64,000 nucleotides of DNA from Podarcis raffonei (GCF_027172205.1 NC_070607.1:69688831-69752830); one strand, 5' to 3'. Counted from the first letter of the stretch, positions 10,698-23,721 are shown. A program made the numbers and translations. The notes: generated by a model not told the origin, from the letters alone.

Positions 10698-11469
10698 CTT
10701 GATGAAGGGTCGTTCTGTTGTTTTGCTTCAGCTACTCTAGAACAGTTCGTGATCTTATACATAACAGATTCTCACTAAACAACCCATACACCGTCCCAAT
10801 CATTTGAAATCATCTGCTTAACCTCTGACTGCTAAAGTTTCACTCACACACTTTGAAGTTAGTTTTCTTAGTCATAAAGGTAGAAACCTGCGAAGGAGGA
10901 GAGGGAGGAGGAGGAGGAAAGATTCTCAGGGTGCCATATTCACATCATGTCCTTGCCAGATTCTACACTTGGATAGAATCATAGAATTAAAATACTGTAG
11001 CACTATACTTAGATTTAGGATTACAAATTATTATCAGAACTGGATGGGGTCAAAAAGCCATCTAATTACAACCACACAAAGCCCATTAAGGCAGGACCAT
11101 TTATCCTCCAGATCTCTGCCAACGACTACTTTGTTTACACTATCCAGACCAGACATGGTAAAAGAGAACAGGCACTCCAGAAAAAACACTTGCAGAACAC
11201 TCTACAGGATGAAGGTGAAAAGTAAATTAGATCCCTTCCCAGATTTCTTTTGATTTTTAAGTTTTCAGGGAACTTCATAAAAATTATTTGTCACATAATA
11301 TGAACCACCTAAGTTTCTAAAAGTTTAAACACTTTGTAATACTAAAATTCTCTTATTTTTTATGCCACAATCAAAATATTTACCCTGGGCAGCTATTTCA
11401 GTGAACTTTACTGTGTGCTTAGGACAGCAGCATTAATCATCCTGTTGATAATTCAAGATAGCAGAGGGA

Positions 11470-12075
11470 CACACTAAATCTGCTCTTCTGGACAGGGGAG
11501 AGGTGGTTTGGATACTGGAGGGACAGAAGTGATACCTTTGTCATACAAAGACTACAAGCAGGTAAATTGTGAATTTACAGTGCCAGGCCTCCCTTTGTAG
11601 GGATGGAGGAACAATTTGAATGGTCAGCTGCCAGAGACTTATGGAATCTGATGGATTTCTGAATGTGCTGGGGGATTTTTCAGTAGCCAAAGCTGATAAA
11701 CCTGTGGAAGCCTTTACCTCGTTTTAGTATAATGCGGCGAGGAGACCTATTGACAAAATCGCTCCAGATTACAGTACACAGGTTTTGAAGATGGATCTGT
11801 TTACACAGGCATTCTCATCTTTTAGTTTCTCTTAGTGGCTGTGCTGTTCTAATGAGATGGTTTTCTGGATATTTTAATCATGGATATTTATCTTTTAATG
11901 TTTTAGTGGGATTTTAGAGGGGGGTTAGTGAGATTGTTTTATACATCATGGTATAATTATTGTGCATTTTTATTATTGTATTTTTTAAGAATGTGCAATT
12001 GGTGTTTGTTTTACAAACTGTTTAGAATCTGTCTGGTCATAGAGTGGTATATAAATTAATGAAAAAGAAGAAGAA
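11470..12075 (+). mobile_element. LINE 3' fragment (CR1/L2-like), old
   Basis: The right part ends in a LINE-type tail: AAACTGTTTAGAATCTG, then GGTCATAGAGTGGTATATAAATTAATG. Upstream, near 11735, a frame reads NAARRPIDKIAP, which resembles the linker between endonuclease and reverse transcriptase of CR1/L2-type LINEs. The copy is internally deleted and strongly diverged. Confidence 0.45.
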
Positions 12076-13329
12076 CGTACTATGGGCTGTACACAACCAT
12101 AGAGTTTATCCTTAGATTGCCCATCCTGCTGCTTGTTGGATTGCTCAGCCTGGACAACTTTTAATATTGTTACCCAGAAAACAGCAATCATGCTTCTGTC
12201 ATGCTGACAGCTAAAGTATATGCTGCTGCCACTTTAAAAGAGTACAGATCTGTAGATGACTGCATTCTTTCTCAGGTCTTTAGCTATATTTTAGCCTTTA
12301 ATAGTCCTGGTAAGAGGCAGGATGAAAGGTCAATAAGTGATAAGCAGTTGAGTGGGTTGTCACTTCTCTGAGTGTTTTCTATTGACTCTGTGCTCTAAAA
12401 TGGAATTGTAGGCATGGTTTTGTCTCCAGTTGGTATGGAGACTGGATTGATGTTATAATATCCCTATTTGCTTGTGAAGGAAACTTTCAATAATTGAGCT
12501 AACTACTTTTCTTAATGTGGCTGAAGTTGATAACAAAAGTTACCAGCAGATGTAGCAGTGGATGTTACCATCCTGGAAGGGAACAGAATAGCGTTTATAC
12601 AAAAGATCAGAACAAAAGTCTGCCTCTGGTGAATTTGTCTTGGGCAAAACTGAACTTGTGTGGTTAGATTGAAATGCAGAGCAAAACATATCTATAGTTG
12701 ATTTCTCCCCTATTCCTTTTCCAGTCTTGGTCAGGGCTTGTTAATAACACAGTTACTGGTATTTGACAATTGCTAAAACTGTCCTCTTAATTGTAGCAGG
12801 ATTGCCTACTGTGGTATAGTAATCACTAAGATACCTTGCGTGTAATTTTGTAGCCCAGAGAAGAGACAGTAAATTGGCAAGAAAATGAAATATAATTGCT
12901 CTCATTTCATTCATGTCAGTGAGTGAGACTGGAATATAAATTTGGGCTGGAGCACTGATCCTCCACAGTATTATCAGCATTTGAAGTATATCTTCTGAAA
13001 CTACATGCCACAAATTACTTCGGTAGTGCCACCCATGGAAATGCCTGTCCCTTTTATGAAATGGATCTAGACAGCTATTTTTTTACACCTAGGAGTTCAT
13101 TCAAAAGATACGTTTTTGTAATTTTTATTTGACATTCTACTGAAAAAGATACCTTGATCAGAAAATAGTTGCTTATATATTTTATTAACACTGGAAAGGA
13201 ATTCATGTCAGAAGATTGTGGTGTTTTTGCACCTTTTAATTATATATATAATTGCCAACAAAGGTCCGTATAGTTAGAGCTATGGTTTTCCCATACGTAT
13301 GGGAAATCAAACGTATCCATTCTGAAGGA

Positions 13330-13615
13330 AATCAGCCCTGAGTGCTCACTGGAAGGACAGATCCTGAAGCTGAGGGTCCAATACTTTGGCCACCTCATGA
13401 GAAGAGAAGACTCCCTGGAAAAGACCCTGATGTTGGGAAAGATGGAGGGCACAAGGAGAAGGGGACGACAGAGGACAAGATGGTTGGACAGTGTTCTCGA
13501 AGCTACAAACATGAGTCTGACCAAACTGCGGGAGGCAGTGGAAGACAGGAGTGCCTGGCGTGCTCCGGTCCATGGGGTCACGAAGAGTCGGACACGACTA
13601 AACGACTAAACAACA
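13330..13615 (+). mobile_element. BovB (RTE clade) LINE, 3' end
   Basis: One frame reads YFGHLMRREDSLEKTLMLGK, then RRRGRQRTRWLD, then SAWRAPVHGVTKSRTRLND. This is the C-terminal tail of BovB/RTE LINE proteins, well known from ruminants and squamates. It is followed by the element's GAGTCGGACACGAC 3' end and then a CATA/TA microsatellite. Only the last part of the element is present, which is the usual 5' truncation. Confidence 0.85.
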
Positions 13616-13660
<45 letters not shown>

Positions 13661-13662
13661 AT
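13616..13662. repeat. (CATA)n then (TA)n microsatellite
   Basis: Six or so CATA units are followed by about ten TA units directly after the BovB 3' end, where such tails usually arise. Confidence 0.85.
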
Positions 13663-13850
13663 CAGATATAAAGCATTTACCTTGCTATAATCTGTTTGCT
13701 AAGATATCTAATCTCTATGATAACAAAATTGAAATGTAAATTAAGTAGATAGTGTCCAATGATAATACTTTTATTAATCAAGATTATTACCTGCTATGCT
13801 TGTTTATTGTGTATTAAGTTTTATGTATATTTTGTATATTTATGTTTTAT

Positions 13851-13888
13851 AATAGTAATAATAATAGTAATAATAATAGTAGTAATAA
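13851..13888. repeat. (TAA/TAG)n microsatellite
   Basis: An interrupted run of ATAATAGTAATAAT-type triplets. Confidence 0.7.
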
Positions 13889-14290
13889 GCTGTCCTGGAT
13901 AAGTTCTGTTGGAAGAGGGAAAAGATAACTGAGGAAGGCAAAATTGCATAAGGTGGGATGGAAAGAAAAAGGGTCAACAAAATTGTCACTCACCAAACTT
14001 AAACTGTGAAAAGGATTGAAGTGAAAATGGAGACAATACATGTACTGCTCCCCATTTATCTGTTTGCTTTGTAACACAAAAAACCGTAATAAAAACTAAT
14101 TAAAACAAAAAGCAGAATTGACACCATTGTAAAAATACTCTATGTCATCTGAAGAGGCTAATATGTTTTCTGAGACCACACACTTTTAGCAAGGTTTAGA
14201 CATTTTATTTTCCAAATGCTTGTTGTGGTGATAGATATTTCAAAAAGCTGCCTCATGTCTCAGATTGTTAGTGCCTCTTGTGTCTCTGTA

Positions 14291-14345
14291 CATAACATAA
14301 CATAACATAACATAACATAACATAACATAACATAACATAACATAA
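14291..14345. repeat. (CATAA)11 microsatellite
   Basis: Eleven perfect copies of CATAA. Confidence 0.95.
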
Positions 14346-14663
14346 CATGGAACACTTACTTAAGCAAGGCTGAAAGTATCACTTAAATAGGTGAACTGAT
14401 GTTGGCGGGATTAATTAAATGAGATGGGATAATTGTAGAACCATAATAATTTATCAGTCACTTGATTAATTGATCATTTTAAAACTTTGATCAGTTTAAA
14501 TGGTGTACCCAATTCTTTGAGGAACAGATTTTCTAAAAAGATGTTAATTATTCTTAAACTATGTACTTACAAATAAATGAGTGACAAACGCCTTCTTAGT
14601 AAAGGTATTCCTGTCACATAGGTGCCTACTTTAATGCAGCCATGTGTCATCCAAAGACAAATA

Positions 14664-14905
14664 CAGTGGTACCTTGGGTTACATACGCTTCAGGTTACAT
14701 ATGCTTCAGGTTACAGACTCCGCTAACCCAGAAATAGTACCTTGGGTTAAGAACTTTGCTTCAGGATGAGAACAGAAATCAGGCAGCAGCAGCGTGGCGG
14801 CAGCAGGAGGCCCCATTAGCTAAAGTGGTGCTTCAGGTTAAGAACAGTTTCAGGTTAAGAATGGACCTCCGGAACGAATTAAGTACGTAACCAGAGGTAC
14901 CACTG
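14664..14905 (+). mobile_element. Mariner/Tigger-type short element, copy 1
   Basis: A 242-base element begins CAGTGGTACCTTGGGTTA and ends with AGAGGTACCACTG, with TA on both outer sides (14662-14663 and 14906-14907). TA target duplications and CAGT ends point to the Tc1/mariner superfamily, pogo/Tigger-like. It has no coding capacity. Related copies are at 19184-19425 (inverse) and 33972-34571. Confidence 0.85.
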
Positions 14906-15017
14906 TAAGCCTTTTGCTTTAGACATATTAAAATTCATATGAAAATTAATCAAAATGTGTTTAATCAACTGAGATTTATTTAGCTGAGTGACAGCCCTGT
15001 TTTTAAAAAATTATATA

Positions 15018-15038
15018 TATATATATAAAACTGGAGAC
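15018..15038. repeat. Short (TA)n tract
   Basis: About ten TA units after TTTTTAAAAAAT. Confidence 0.6.
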
Positions 15039-16209
15039 AAGCTTTTAATATCACATTTCTAATCTGGTGGTTTCCTATGCCTGAGTCTTGCCTTAAAAAG
15101 TTGTTCCCAATCACTTTTCACATATGATTTGGGGAAGGTTTGAGTCCTAAAAAGTGGCTAAACATCTCATGATAGATAACTAAAAACAATTCAGGCCCCA
15201 ATGCCTGATGCATATTTAATACAGACTTTTTACCTATGCATCTTTTCCAGGATACATACCAGGCTAATACAAGCCTGTTCCACCAAGACAGAGCAGCTCA
15301 GCAGAGTATCTGACAATAAATTATGGATGGAAAAAGGCAGCTTTTAAGAAAGTTGGAGGTGGTATTATGATGGAGGTTTTGTTTCCATGGGGTACAGGCT
15401 TATTTCTTTTGCATCTCTGTTGCCTATGATCAAGCATTTTGAAAAGATTTTTAAAATGCTAGAATGCTGTTTAGAATCAGTAGTGGAATCAGTGTGCAGT
15501 GCAAACCATGAGCTGAAGTGACTGTCATATCAAAAGCATTCTGAAAAAATGCTGTTCCCAGCCCACGGGAACAATGTGAATCGTTGCTGTAGGCTTTTAT
15601 TTAAATCAAGTATTTGTTTAATAATAATAGAATGTGTTTGCAGTTTAATAAATTTTATAATGTATCCCTTGATAAACCTAAATACACTGTAGGATTTTCA
15701 CTACAAGTAAAGGCCACCCACTGAAGATAGTCACTAGTGTAACAATTCTAACTGGGAGCAAAAGGTTTTAATGAGAACAGCTCAACTGTTGGCTCTGTCC
15801 TTCAGTCCTAATGACTTGTTTCACTAATGGGTGATACCAGTTTCAGATTGTGCAAAGCATCATCCCTAATCCATATCATCTTCATGGAAGCTCTAAATTG
15901 GTTGAGAGGCTATGTATAGATTTGGCTATATCCTCACTAAGTTAACATAGAGACCTCTGATATGCACCTCTAGGAGTGAGCAGAACAAAGATATCACTGA
16001 GTGTGCCAAGATAACCAGCAACTTGAACACAACAGGATGCCTACCACTGGATTGTAAAGCTTATTCTAGATGGGTTAAAAAGGGCAAGGCTATTTAGGAA
16101 GCGGGGAAGACTGGTGCAAAAAGTCCCTTTTCGGTAGTGCTGTATGAAAGAAACAAGCACTCAAAGGTACCCGATAACATATCCTAGTGTAGTGTAGGAA
16201 CAAAAGGAA

Positions 16210-16295
16210 AGGCAACCTCTACGTCAGGCCTCACCAACATGATGCCCACAGGCACAAATGTGCCTGCAGAGGCCTTCCCTGGCACTGGGAAGGAG
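16210..16295. mobile_element. hAT-type short element fragment
   Basis: GTCAGGCCTCACCAACATGATGCCC resembles one end of common reptile hAT-derived short elements. No matching opposite end was found. Confidence 0.3.
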
Positions 16296-16479
16296 GTCCT
16301 CTCCTTCCACTGAAATTAACCTTGAAATGATTTCTTACAATTATTTCTGAAAAAACACAGATTGTGCAGTTTATCTAGACTGAACATCTATGTTCTCAAT
16401 GTAATCCAAACACAGTCTTTGGAGATAACTGTTCTTTTTCCAGTCTGAAGAACTCAGGTTAATAATTTCCAATAAAGAA

Positions 16480-17050
16480 ACCTCTTAAAAAATTAATTTT
16501 AACTTCTCTTGCCAGCTTGAGCTCATTATGAATTTTGGCCAACCTGACATTCACTCAGCAACTGTTGGCTACTTGTATATATGCTTCCTTCATGATTTTC
16601 CCCCTTCTTGCATTTCTTATACATGGCCTTAGCTCATCTGGCAGCTCCTTATGCAGCCACACCAGTTTCTTTAGATCCCTTCCCATTTTTCAAAATGGCT
16701 TGGTGGTCTGTAGCAGACACCCACAGTAAGATAACTGTTGTTTCTCTTTCCTACAATTGCAATACTCTCAATTTGCCTTCCATGCTCCAGGGTCATGGAT
16801 CTCTTCACAAATGTACACGTCATTTACATATAATTCTCTCTTCCCTTCCTTTTTTTGGTCTATTCATTTTGAACAGGGTATACCTCTCAATTCCTATATT
16901 CCAGTCATGAACCTCAACCCACCATGTTTCAGTAATGCCTACCAGGTAATATTTGCCATCCTGTATTAAAAGCTCCAATTCGTCTTGCTTGTTTCCCATA
17001 CTCTGTGCATTTGTGTCGAGAAAACCGAAACCAGGAATCATTCCCTCCAG
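16480..17050 (-). mobile_element. CR1 LINE fragment (endonuclease part)
   Basis: On the minus strand one frame reads TNAQSMGNKQDELELLIQDG followed by YLVGITETWW and VHDWNIGIERYTLFK. This is the start of the endonuclease domain of CR1 LINEs. Further along (toward 16700) TVGVCYRPPS is recognisable. Near 16500 the stretch resembling KLAREVKINFLRGFF matches the linker before the reverse transcriptase. The copy is internally deleted and frame-broken. Confidence 0.85.
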
Positions 17051-17589
17051 CTGCTTCCTTATTGTAGTTTCTTAGCAGGATTCTGGAGCACCACCTCAGT
17101 GTTAAGACACTTAATGTGGAGTTCTTTTATATTATAATCCCGTTGGAAGGGTTCATTAATTATTCCCATTCTCATCTCTGACACCATGATAGGTTAAGAT
17201 GCAGCTCAGTAAAGGTTATATAGGGGTGGGTTGTTTTTTTTAATGGCAGACATGGTAAGCATTTGGCACGTGTACACTACAAGAGATGAACAAGAGCAAC
17301 TGTGACATTATCTTTGTTTGCTAAAAATAGCACCCTTCAAAGTTTAAAGAAAAGTGTATTATGCTTGTTAACCTCTCCTGTGTCTGTCAGGCGTTATAGC
17401 ATTAGGTGCAGCATTCCCTTTCAAGGCCTTTCCAGTGCTCAAACAATTGAAACTCAATACATTGTCAGCAATGAAAGGGGAGGGATAAATAGTTGTGGCA
17501 CAGTCTGCATTAATCACCATAGAACAATGTAATACTATGAACTCTGTCCCATGCACATGCAACACTTAGGGAACATATAGGAATGGCCA

Positions 17590-17715
17590 TTCTTTAGCAG
17601 CAGAACATCTTCAGGTTGGGCTGGGAACATCACCAGTCTGAAACCCTGGAGAGTCACTGCCAGCCAGTGTAGGAGGTACTGAGCTAGATGGACCCAATGA
17701 TATGACTCAGTATGA
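17590..17715 (+). mobile_element. tRNA-derived SINE fragment (second family)
   Basis: This contains TCTGAAACCCTGGAGAG, CACTGCCAGCCAGTGTAG and GAGCTAGATGGACCCAATG, the body and 3' part of the SINE seen complete at 42893-43078. The tRNA-like head is missing. Confidence 0.65.
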
Positions 17716-18879
17716 GACATTTCTCTCCTTTAATGTCATCTGCCCAATATTTAGCTAATAAAAACAGCCTTTTCTCCCCCTCCTCAACCTGATCCACACA
17801 CACAGCAGAATAAAGTGGTATAATGGGCCATATACAAATGCTTCTGTGTTTTCCCTATGTTAGAAGTCCTGCAAATAGAATACCAACTTAACGGGCAAAG
17901 TGATGGGCCAGAATGTTTATCTCTAGCTAGATTTCTATTTTCAGGGAGCTCTTTATGGAAGGGATTCAAAAGTGGCATCGCTCACCTATAGTCTCAAGTG
18001 ATACTCTTTGTTCCACCAGTACAACATTCTACTACCTCATTCCTATTTCTTTAGGCTACATGTGTAGACCCAGTCTAGAGAGAAAGAATTGGAATAAAAA
18101 CAAGAGAAAAGAATATTCTAGACCATGCTGTTTTCTGTATCTGACAGGCATTTTATGCTGGGCTTTACTTCTGAATTGCTGGTTCCTGCTTTGAGAGAAT
18201 AACAGTGCAGTGGGGAGTGACCCAGCCTGTATGGTGCCGGTTCCCAGGTTTCTCCCTACTATTGAACCATACCATCTCCTATTAGGTAATGCCAAAGTAG
18301 AGGTAAATCCCATGTTTCAATAGGGACAGAAGAGAATTCTGTTCTGCATTTTTAAGCAAGCTAATTTATACCTCTCAGATGTGTTGAAATATAATTATCC
18401 TGCAGATTTCACATTCCTCTGAATTTTGATATACAGTCCTTAGCTCAAAAACTCTACCAAAGTGCATTAAAAGTAGTATTTTTAGGATGCAGTACATCTG
18501 GAATTGTGCATATTGAGATATACATATTTACATTAGACTAATCTATACCTATTTTTAAACAGCTTTGAGGCTACAATGTTTTATTTTCTTCCCATACCTC
18601 ATTCCTAATCTGCTGTCTTCATAGATCGTCTCCCCACATGCATTACCCTGTATTCTCACTGCCTTGGGCCCAAATTCCATATTCAAGTATACATGCATAG
18701 GATTTTAATCTCAGAATTATGCAAAATGCACAGAAATGGTACAAACACACAGTTACATCAGCAACAAAAAAAATCAAATAAATGAACCTAGCCACACATG
18801 CAAACTTGCCTGTAGTTGAAAAAGTTGCTTGCCTGGCATGCAATCACCTTTTGTAGTAGAGAGGCCTGGATTAGGGTTA

Positions 18880-18990
18880 TAGTCAACTAAATTTTATTCA
18901 GAGCAGACCCACTGAAATTGAAGGGCTTAACTTAGTCACGTTCATTGATTTCAGTGTGTCTGCTCTGAGTAAAGCTTAGTTGAACAGGGT
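18880..18990. repeat. Imperfect palindrome of about 110 bases
   Basis: The left arm (GTCAACTAAATTTTATTCAG, then AGCAGACCCACTGAAATTGAA) pairs with the right arm (reverse complement GTTCAACTAAGCTTTACTCA, then GAGCAGACACACTGAAATCAATGAA) with few mismatches over about 42 bases. It is likely a short non-autonomous DNA element. A related half copy is near 48965-49070. Confidence 0.6.
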
Positions 18991-19183
18991 TTAAGCCAAC
19001 ATGAAGAAAGTATCAAGGACAAACCAGCTCAGTTAACAATGATGCTCAGGATACAGCTAAGCAAGATGGGAGATCCATGATTAGAGTTTTTCTAAAGGGG
19101 TAGATATAGCTCTGTGTGGGTGTGTGAGTGAATGAGAAAGTGATTTGTATTGGTGCTATGGCACAGGGAGAGGGTAGCAGATA

Positions 19184-19425
19184 CAGTGGTACCTCAGGTG
19201 AAGTACTTAATTTGTTCTGGAGGTCCGTTCTTAACCTGAAACTGTTCTTAACCTGAAGCACCACTTTAGCTAATGGGGCCTTCCGCTGTTGCCGTGCCGC
19301 CAGAGCACGATTTCTGTTCTCATCCTGAAGCAAACTTCTTAACCTGAAGCACTATTTCTGGGTTAGCGGAGTCTGTAACCTGAAGCGTATGTAACCTGAA
19401 GAGTATGTAACCCGAGGTACCACTG
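19184..19425 (-). mobile_element. Mariner/Tigger-type short element, copy 2
   Basis: This copy has the same 242-base length and ends as the one at 14664-14905 but is inverted. The ends are CAGTGGTACCT and AGGTACCACTG, and TA flanks it on both sides (19182-19183, 19426-19427). It appears slightly diverged from copy 1. Confidence 0.85.
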
Positions 19426-20464
19426 TAACCCTCTTTTCTCATACCATTTTTCCAGTCTGAATAGTCCCTGCCTGAGCTGCTCTTTGAATCACAGGGCAAA
19501 ACATTTAGGTACCTGTTTGAGACAACAACAACATGCTCATTGCCTAATGGCTGCAGCACTAAAGTGAATGTGCATGTGTGAATGAGCCACCTCAGACTAA
19601 GGTCAAACATACTGAACTGTCGTATCGTTTCCAACCATCAGTGTTTGCATTGGAGTTGGTGCACGTGTTCCGCTGCGAGTCATAAAAATGTCTGTTTTTC
19701 AGTCTCTGGGGTTTTAGAGAAAACACCAGCCACTTTTCTATGAGGTATAACTGGGGCCATGCAAAGTTCAAACACAACTTAATGCTGCAGATTAGCTACT
19801 GGTTGAAATGACTTCATTCTAAAACTGTGCTGTGCTTAACTCCTAAGGTAGACAGCCCATTAATGTTGACTGTAACTAATAGGGCTTTGTTCTGAAATGC
19901 ATTAAAAATGGTCATATCATCTGAGACGATGATATCATGCTTAGCAGCAGCTAAATAAAGAAAAAACAATTGTGTTATTTTTGAGGAAGAGGTTTCATAT
20001 CAATCCTACGCCATAGTGTTACGGATCTTTATTTGGTTTGAAATGCAAAAGAAAAACAACTACAATCTCCTTCATATAACTGCCAGCTTGAGGAAGGGCA
20101 TTTAAAAACAAACAAACAAACTCTATTGTTTCTAGGCTTTGTTTCAATCTGAAATGCCTAAGGTAGAGCCAGCAAAGCTAAAGCCCGTAATGGATGCATC
20201 TATTGTTTGAAGTATGGAACAACAATTGAAGGGTGTTCTGGCTTGCTAAAAATAGAAAGGCAGCTGCTGCTGTCCATTTCTTAGTAACTGAGAATAAAAC
20301 AATGCTCAAGTATTGTCTGCATTACTGGAGTAGTGACATTGGAACCACTTCGAAAGGACCAATGGGATGGATCAGCAAGTTATTTATAAATGCCTAATGT
20401 CATCCTTTCCCATCCCCCACAATCTAACTGCACTTTCTTAGCCTTTTGCATTACGTTCTCTCAG

Positions 20465-20585
20465 TTAAGGATGCAAAAAGAGCCCTCCTGGATCAGACCA
20501 AGGCCCCTCTAGTCCAGCATCCTGTTCTCACAGTGGCCACCCAGATGCCTATCTCTACATATACAGCTGGACTGAGGATTGTAGA
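20465..20585 (+). repeat. Interspersed repeat (AAGAGCCCTCCTGGATCAGA type)
   Basis: AAGAGCCCTCCTGGATCAGA, then GTCCAGCATCCTGTTCTCAC and GTGGCCACCCAGATGCC, is a very common reptile repeat. Another long copy is at 44577-44745, and a short inverted end piece is near 31880-31926. The family name is uncertain. Confidence 0.55.
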
Positions 20586-21489
20586 CCCTGGAAGTACTGA
20601 AACAGGCTTTCTGATCCTCTGGATTAGAGCTGCCAGGATATTTTCCAATGGGCACATTGCATGGTACAAAATTTTTGCATAGAAAGCATAGACTAGAAAA
20701 TAGCCATCAGTTGATGGCTATCTTGGTCCAAGAATGTGGAACATCGATGTGAATTATATGGAATGTATCTTTGTCCTGCACCTTGAATGATTCATTTGAA
20801 ACATTTAACGCTCATACTGCTTGAAGCAGGAGATGGCTTAATAGCCCAGAATATACATCAGCTTCCCATCATGTGTACTCATGGCTGTAGTGATTCTGCA
20901 CCCACAGGCAGGCTCAAGGAATGGCAAATGGCTTGAAACAACTCTATTAGCTTTTTTTTAACTCAAATAGCTTTTTGATTGAATTATCAACTTGAGACTC
21001 TTCTATACCTCAGTTTTGTCATTTAAATAATGGAGTGAGCCATGTATGATTGAAAAAAGCAATTGCTGGCATCTACAGTTTGAGCCAACAGATTCACCTT
21101 TTGGATTAATGGTTTGTGTATGTACAGTATACCTTAGATGTTTAATGAAATGAGAAGCACCTTAGAAGAACACAAATGATAAGCAATTTTTAAAAATGGT
21201 TTTAAAAAACTGGGTTCATTAATTTTGAGGGCAGTCATTGGTTTTATTTTGTGCTGCACACATTTGGCAGTCCTGACAACAGTAAGTGGGCATTGCCAAA
21301 TTCCAGAGTGGTCTTAGCATGGTGGGGCATGAAGATGTCAGTTTAGACAGTACATTTTGGAACAGCATCGTTTCCCTGTCTCCAAGCTTCATCTATATGC
21401 ATCATTTTTGAGAAAGGAAAGAGTGTCAGTTCCCACAACATGGACTTTTCCAGTTTCAGAACTGAAGTACAGAAGAAAAAACATGTCTT

Positions 21490-21600
21490 ATAATTTCCAG
21501 AGGTGAAGCCATGTTAGTATCTTGCAGCAAAAGCATAAGCTTTTCTGGACTACAGTCCACTTCATCAGACACATGAAGTGTTATGCTAAGCTGCAGGTGT
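21490..21600. repeat. Interspersed repeat (AAGCTTTTCTGGACTACAGT type)
   Basis: The stretch AGCATAAGCTTTTCTGGACT then ACAGTCCACTTCATCAGA is a sequence met repeatedly in reptile genomes. I cannot assign the family with confidence. Confidence 0.35.
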
Positions 21601-21827
21601 GCAGATACATGTTGGGTGGCGGTGAATTGTAAACTGCATACATGTGAAAAACAACAACTGCATACCGTACATGTGAAGAGTTTCTGAGTTCACTTTTTAC
21701 CATTATTGTTTACAGTGTTAATAATTTGAATATCCCCCTTCTTCTCTCAAAGATATACAAACAAGCTGCCTTTTGGAAAACTTTAAATATATACAGGGGT
21801 AGATTTGTAGTATTGTTACATGTTTTA

Positions 21828-21895
21828 GTTACGTTACTGCCCTGGGCTCCTTTGGAAGGTAGGGCAGGATATAAATTCAACAAGAATAACAACAG
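21828..21895 (+). mobile_element. LINE 3' end (CR1/L2-like)
   Basis: CTGCCCTGGGCTCCTTTGGA then AGGGCAGGATATAAATTCAA is a typical reptile LINE tail. Confidence 0.5.
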
Positions 21896-22194
21896 TAATA
21901 TGAAGGTTACGTTAATGCAAGCCATTCACAAATCTAATATTTATACATTTATTTGGCGGCTACTGATTTACTGACAATGGCACTAAAAATATGGCTTATT
22001 TTAATTATTGATCTTTCCCTGTTTGCTGTACGGAATGCTGATCAATTTGTTCAGAAGTGTTTCAGGGAAAATGTAGCATAATCACCAAAGTCTGTGCAGT
22101 ATGTAGACCAAAGAAGATCTGCACCTTTAATTCCTACAGAATAATGCACCGGAACAAAGGCATACCTTGTAAACAGTTGAACCTGCCTGCACTT

Positions 22195-22310
22195 TGAGAA
22201 CAGCTTTGCTTTCTTTTCTGATGTTTTAAATTTTATATATTGTATGCTTTTTGGAAGCTGCTTTGAGATCTAGATGTAGTTAAAAGATGAGCCGTATTAA
22301 AAAAAAAAAA
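22195..22310 (+). mobile_element. LINE 3' end with A tract
   Basis: TTTTTGGAAGCTGCTTTGAG followed by a GTATTAAAAAAAAAAA end resembles the 3' end of CR1/L2-type LINEs. Confidence 0.45.
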
Positions 22311-23715
22311 TTCTAAATAGAACAAAAAGTGTTCCTTTGAGGACCTGTGAGAGCGTTTCTCTTACCAAATGCCTAGCACAACCAGCTGCTTCACATCTGC
22401 AATTAGGCAAGAGAACTCCTGTTCAACATTACAGAATATTTATAGAAAGATGCCCCATCACCTGGCTGAACATCACACTGTGAGTTTTTATTATTATTCA
22501 GCTTCAATTCTATAGGCCTGAGTTGGCTTTAAGATGTGGAGGTATCGGGATCCTTTCTTGAGTTTGTTCATCTGTCCCATTGAAGACTAGATCCTCTGTA
22601 TCTCTTGGAAAACAAGTGTAGTCAAAGTTGGGCAGTGGCTATCCAGTGAAGTTGCTTATTTGTGCTTGAGTTCAGAAAGAGTAGAAGGAATCACGGTTCA
22701 CCCTGCCTGGAGCCTGAAGCTGCTCAAGTCCCATTAAGTCATGGTGTGGCATTGCATGCATGATAATCTACAACAACTGTATGTTTTGCATGAACGACAC
22801 CCGACTGCCCTCCTGGAATCTGACACGTGCTGCTATTCAAAATAGCTCTTGAGAAAGAAGACCTTAGAATAACTGCGGTTCCTCAGAACAATCAGTATCC
22901 CTTGCCGCAACAGAGGCCTTAATTACACTGTCCAGACAGGACTTTAAGGTGCTTAGCTGCCATCTCCCTATCAGTGAGTGAAAAGCTTTGGCGGCTAACT
23001 TTCATTCTGTATCACATTCTTAAAATAAAGTCCGTCATGCCCTTGTCCCTCCTGAACAGGAACCCAGTGATCCCCGAGGGTATAGCTCGGGTTCAAAGTT
23101 TTTCTCCTGCTGTGTGCCTGTCTGAATTACACTCACTGTGAAGATGATAACTCATCTAGTAAACATAGCATTGCCTTTCTCAAAAATCTGGAGAAAAGCC
23201 AGGGATGGCTGATGCTCATTTGCTTCTGAGAAATTTCTTGAGATCAAGAAATGAATGCTGGCTTCATACGGATTTTTATTCTGTTATCTTAATCCTCTTT
23301 GAAGCTACAATCCATTCATGGTTTACTCCAGGGTAGGATCATCCATTTATGTGGGGCTATTCCACCCCCCCCGATTTTCTTTTATTTTTGAACCTGTCCA
23401 ACATTTAAGAATTCCATCCTATGCAGAAATGCACCCACCCTGGTGCCTCTCCGTTTGGAGGCTATGTAAGTGGGAACTGAAGAGAGGGAAGCCCCAGGCA
23501 GGTTTGGGAGGAATCAACACTTTTATTAATTCCATCATCAGTCAGCAGAATATAAATTGGGATCTACTGACAGATCTCTGGGTGATTTGCAATAATCGGC
23601 ACAGGTTTATGACTTTAACAAGTAAAATTTGAAAGTAAAATCTTGTTTTAAAATCTCTCATCCTAACCCTTTTTATTCTCTGAGGCTTCTGATGGGTAAT
23701 CTGTGTTTGCTGCTG

Positions 23716-23721
23716 CTGCTG

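Noticed and set aside
13240-13671. Several overlapping open frames on both strands.
   Set aside because: All lie in the BovB 3' end and its tail; only the plus-strand BovB frame is meaningful.
16820-17041. A minus-strand open frame with ITETWW, first taken as a gene.
   Set aside because: It is the endonuclease part of a CR1 LINE, listed as a mobile element.
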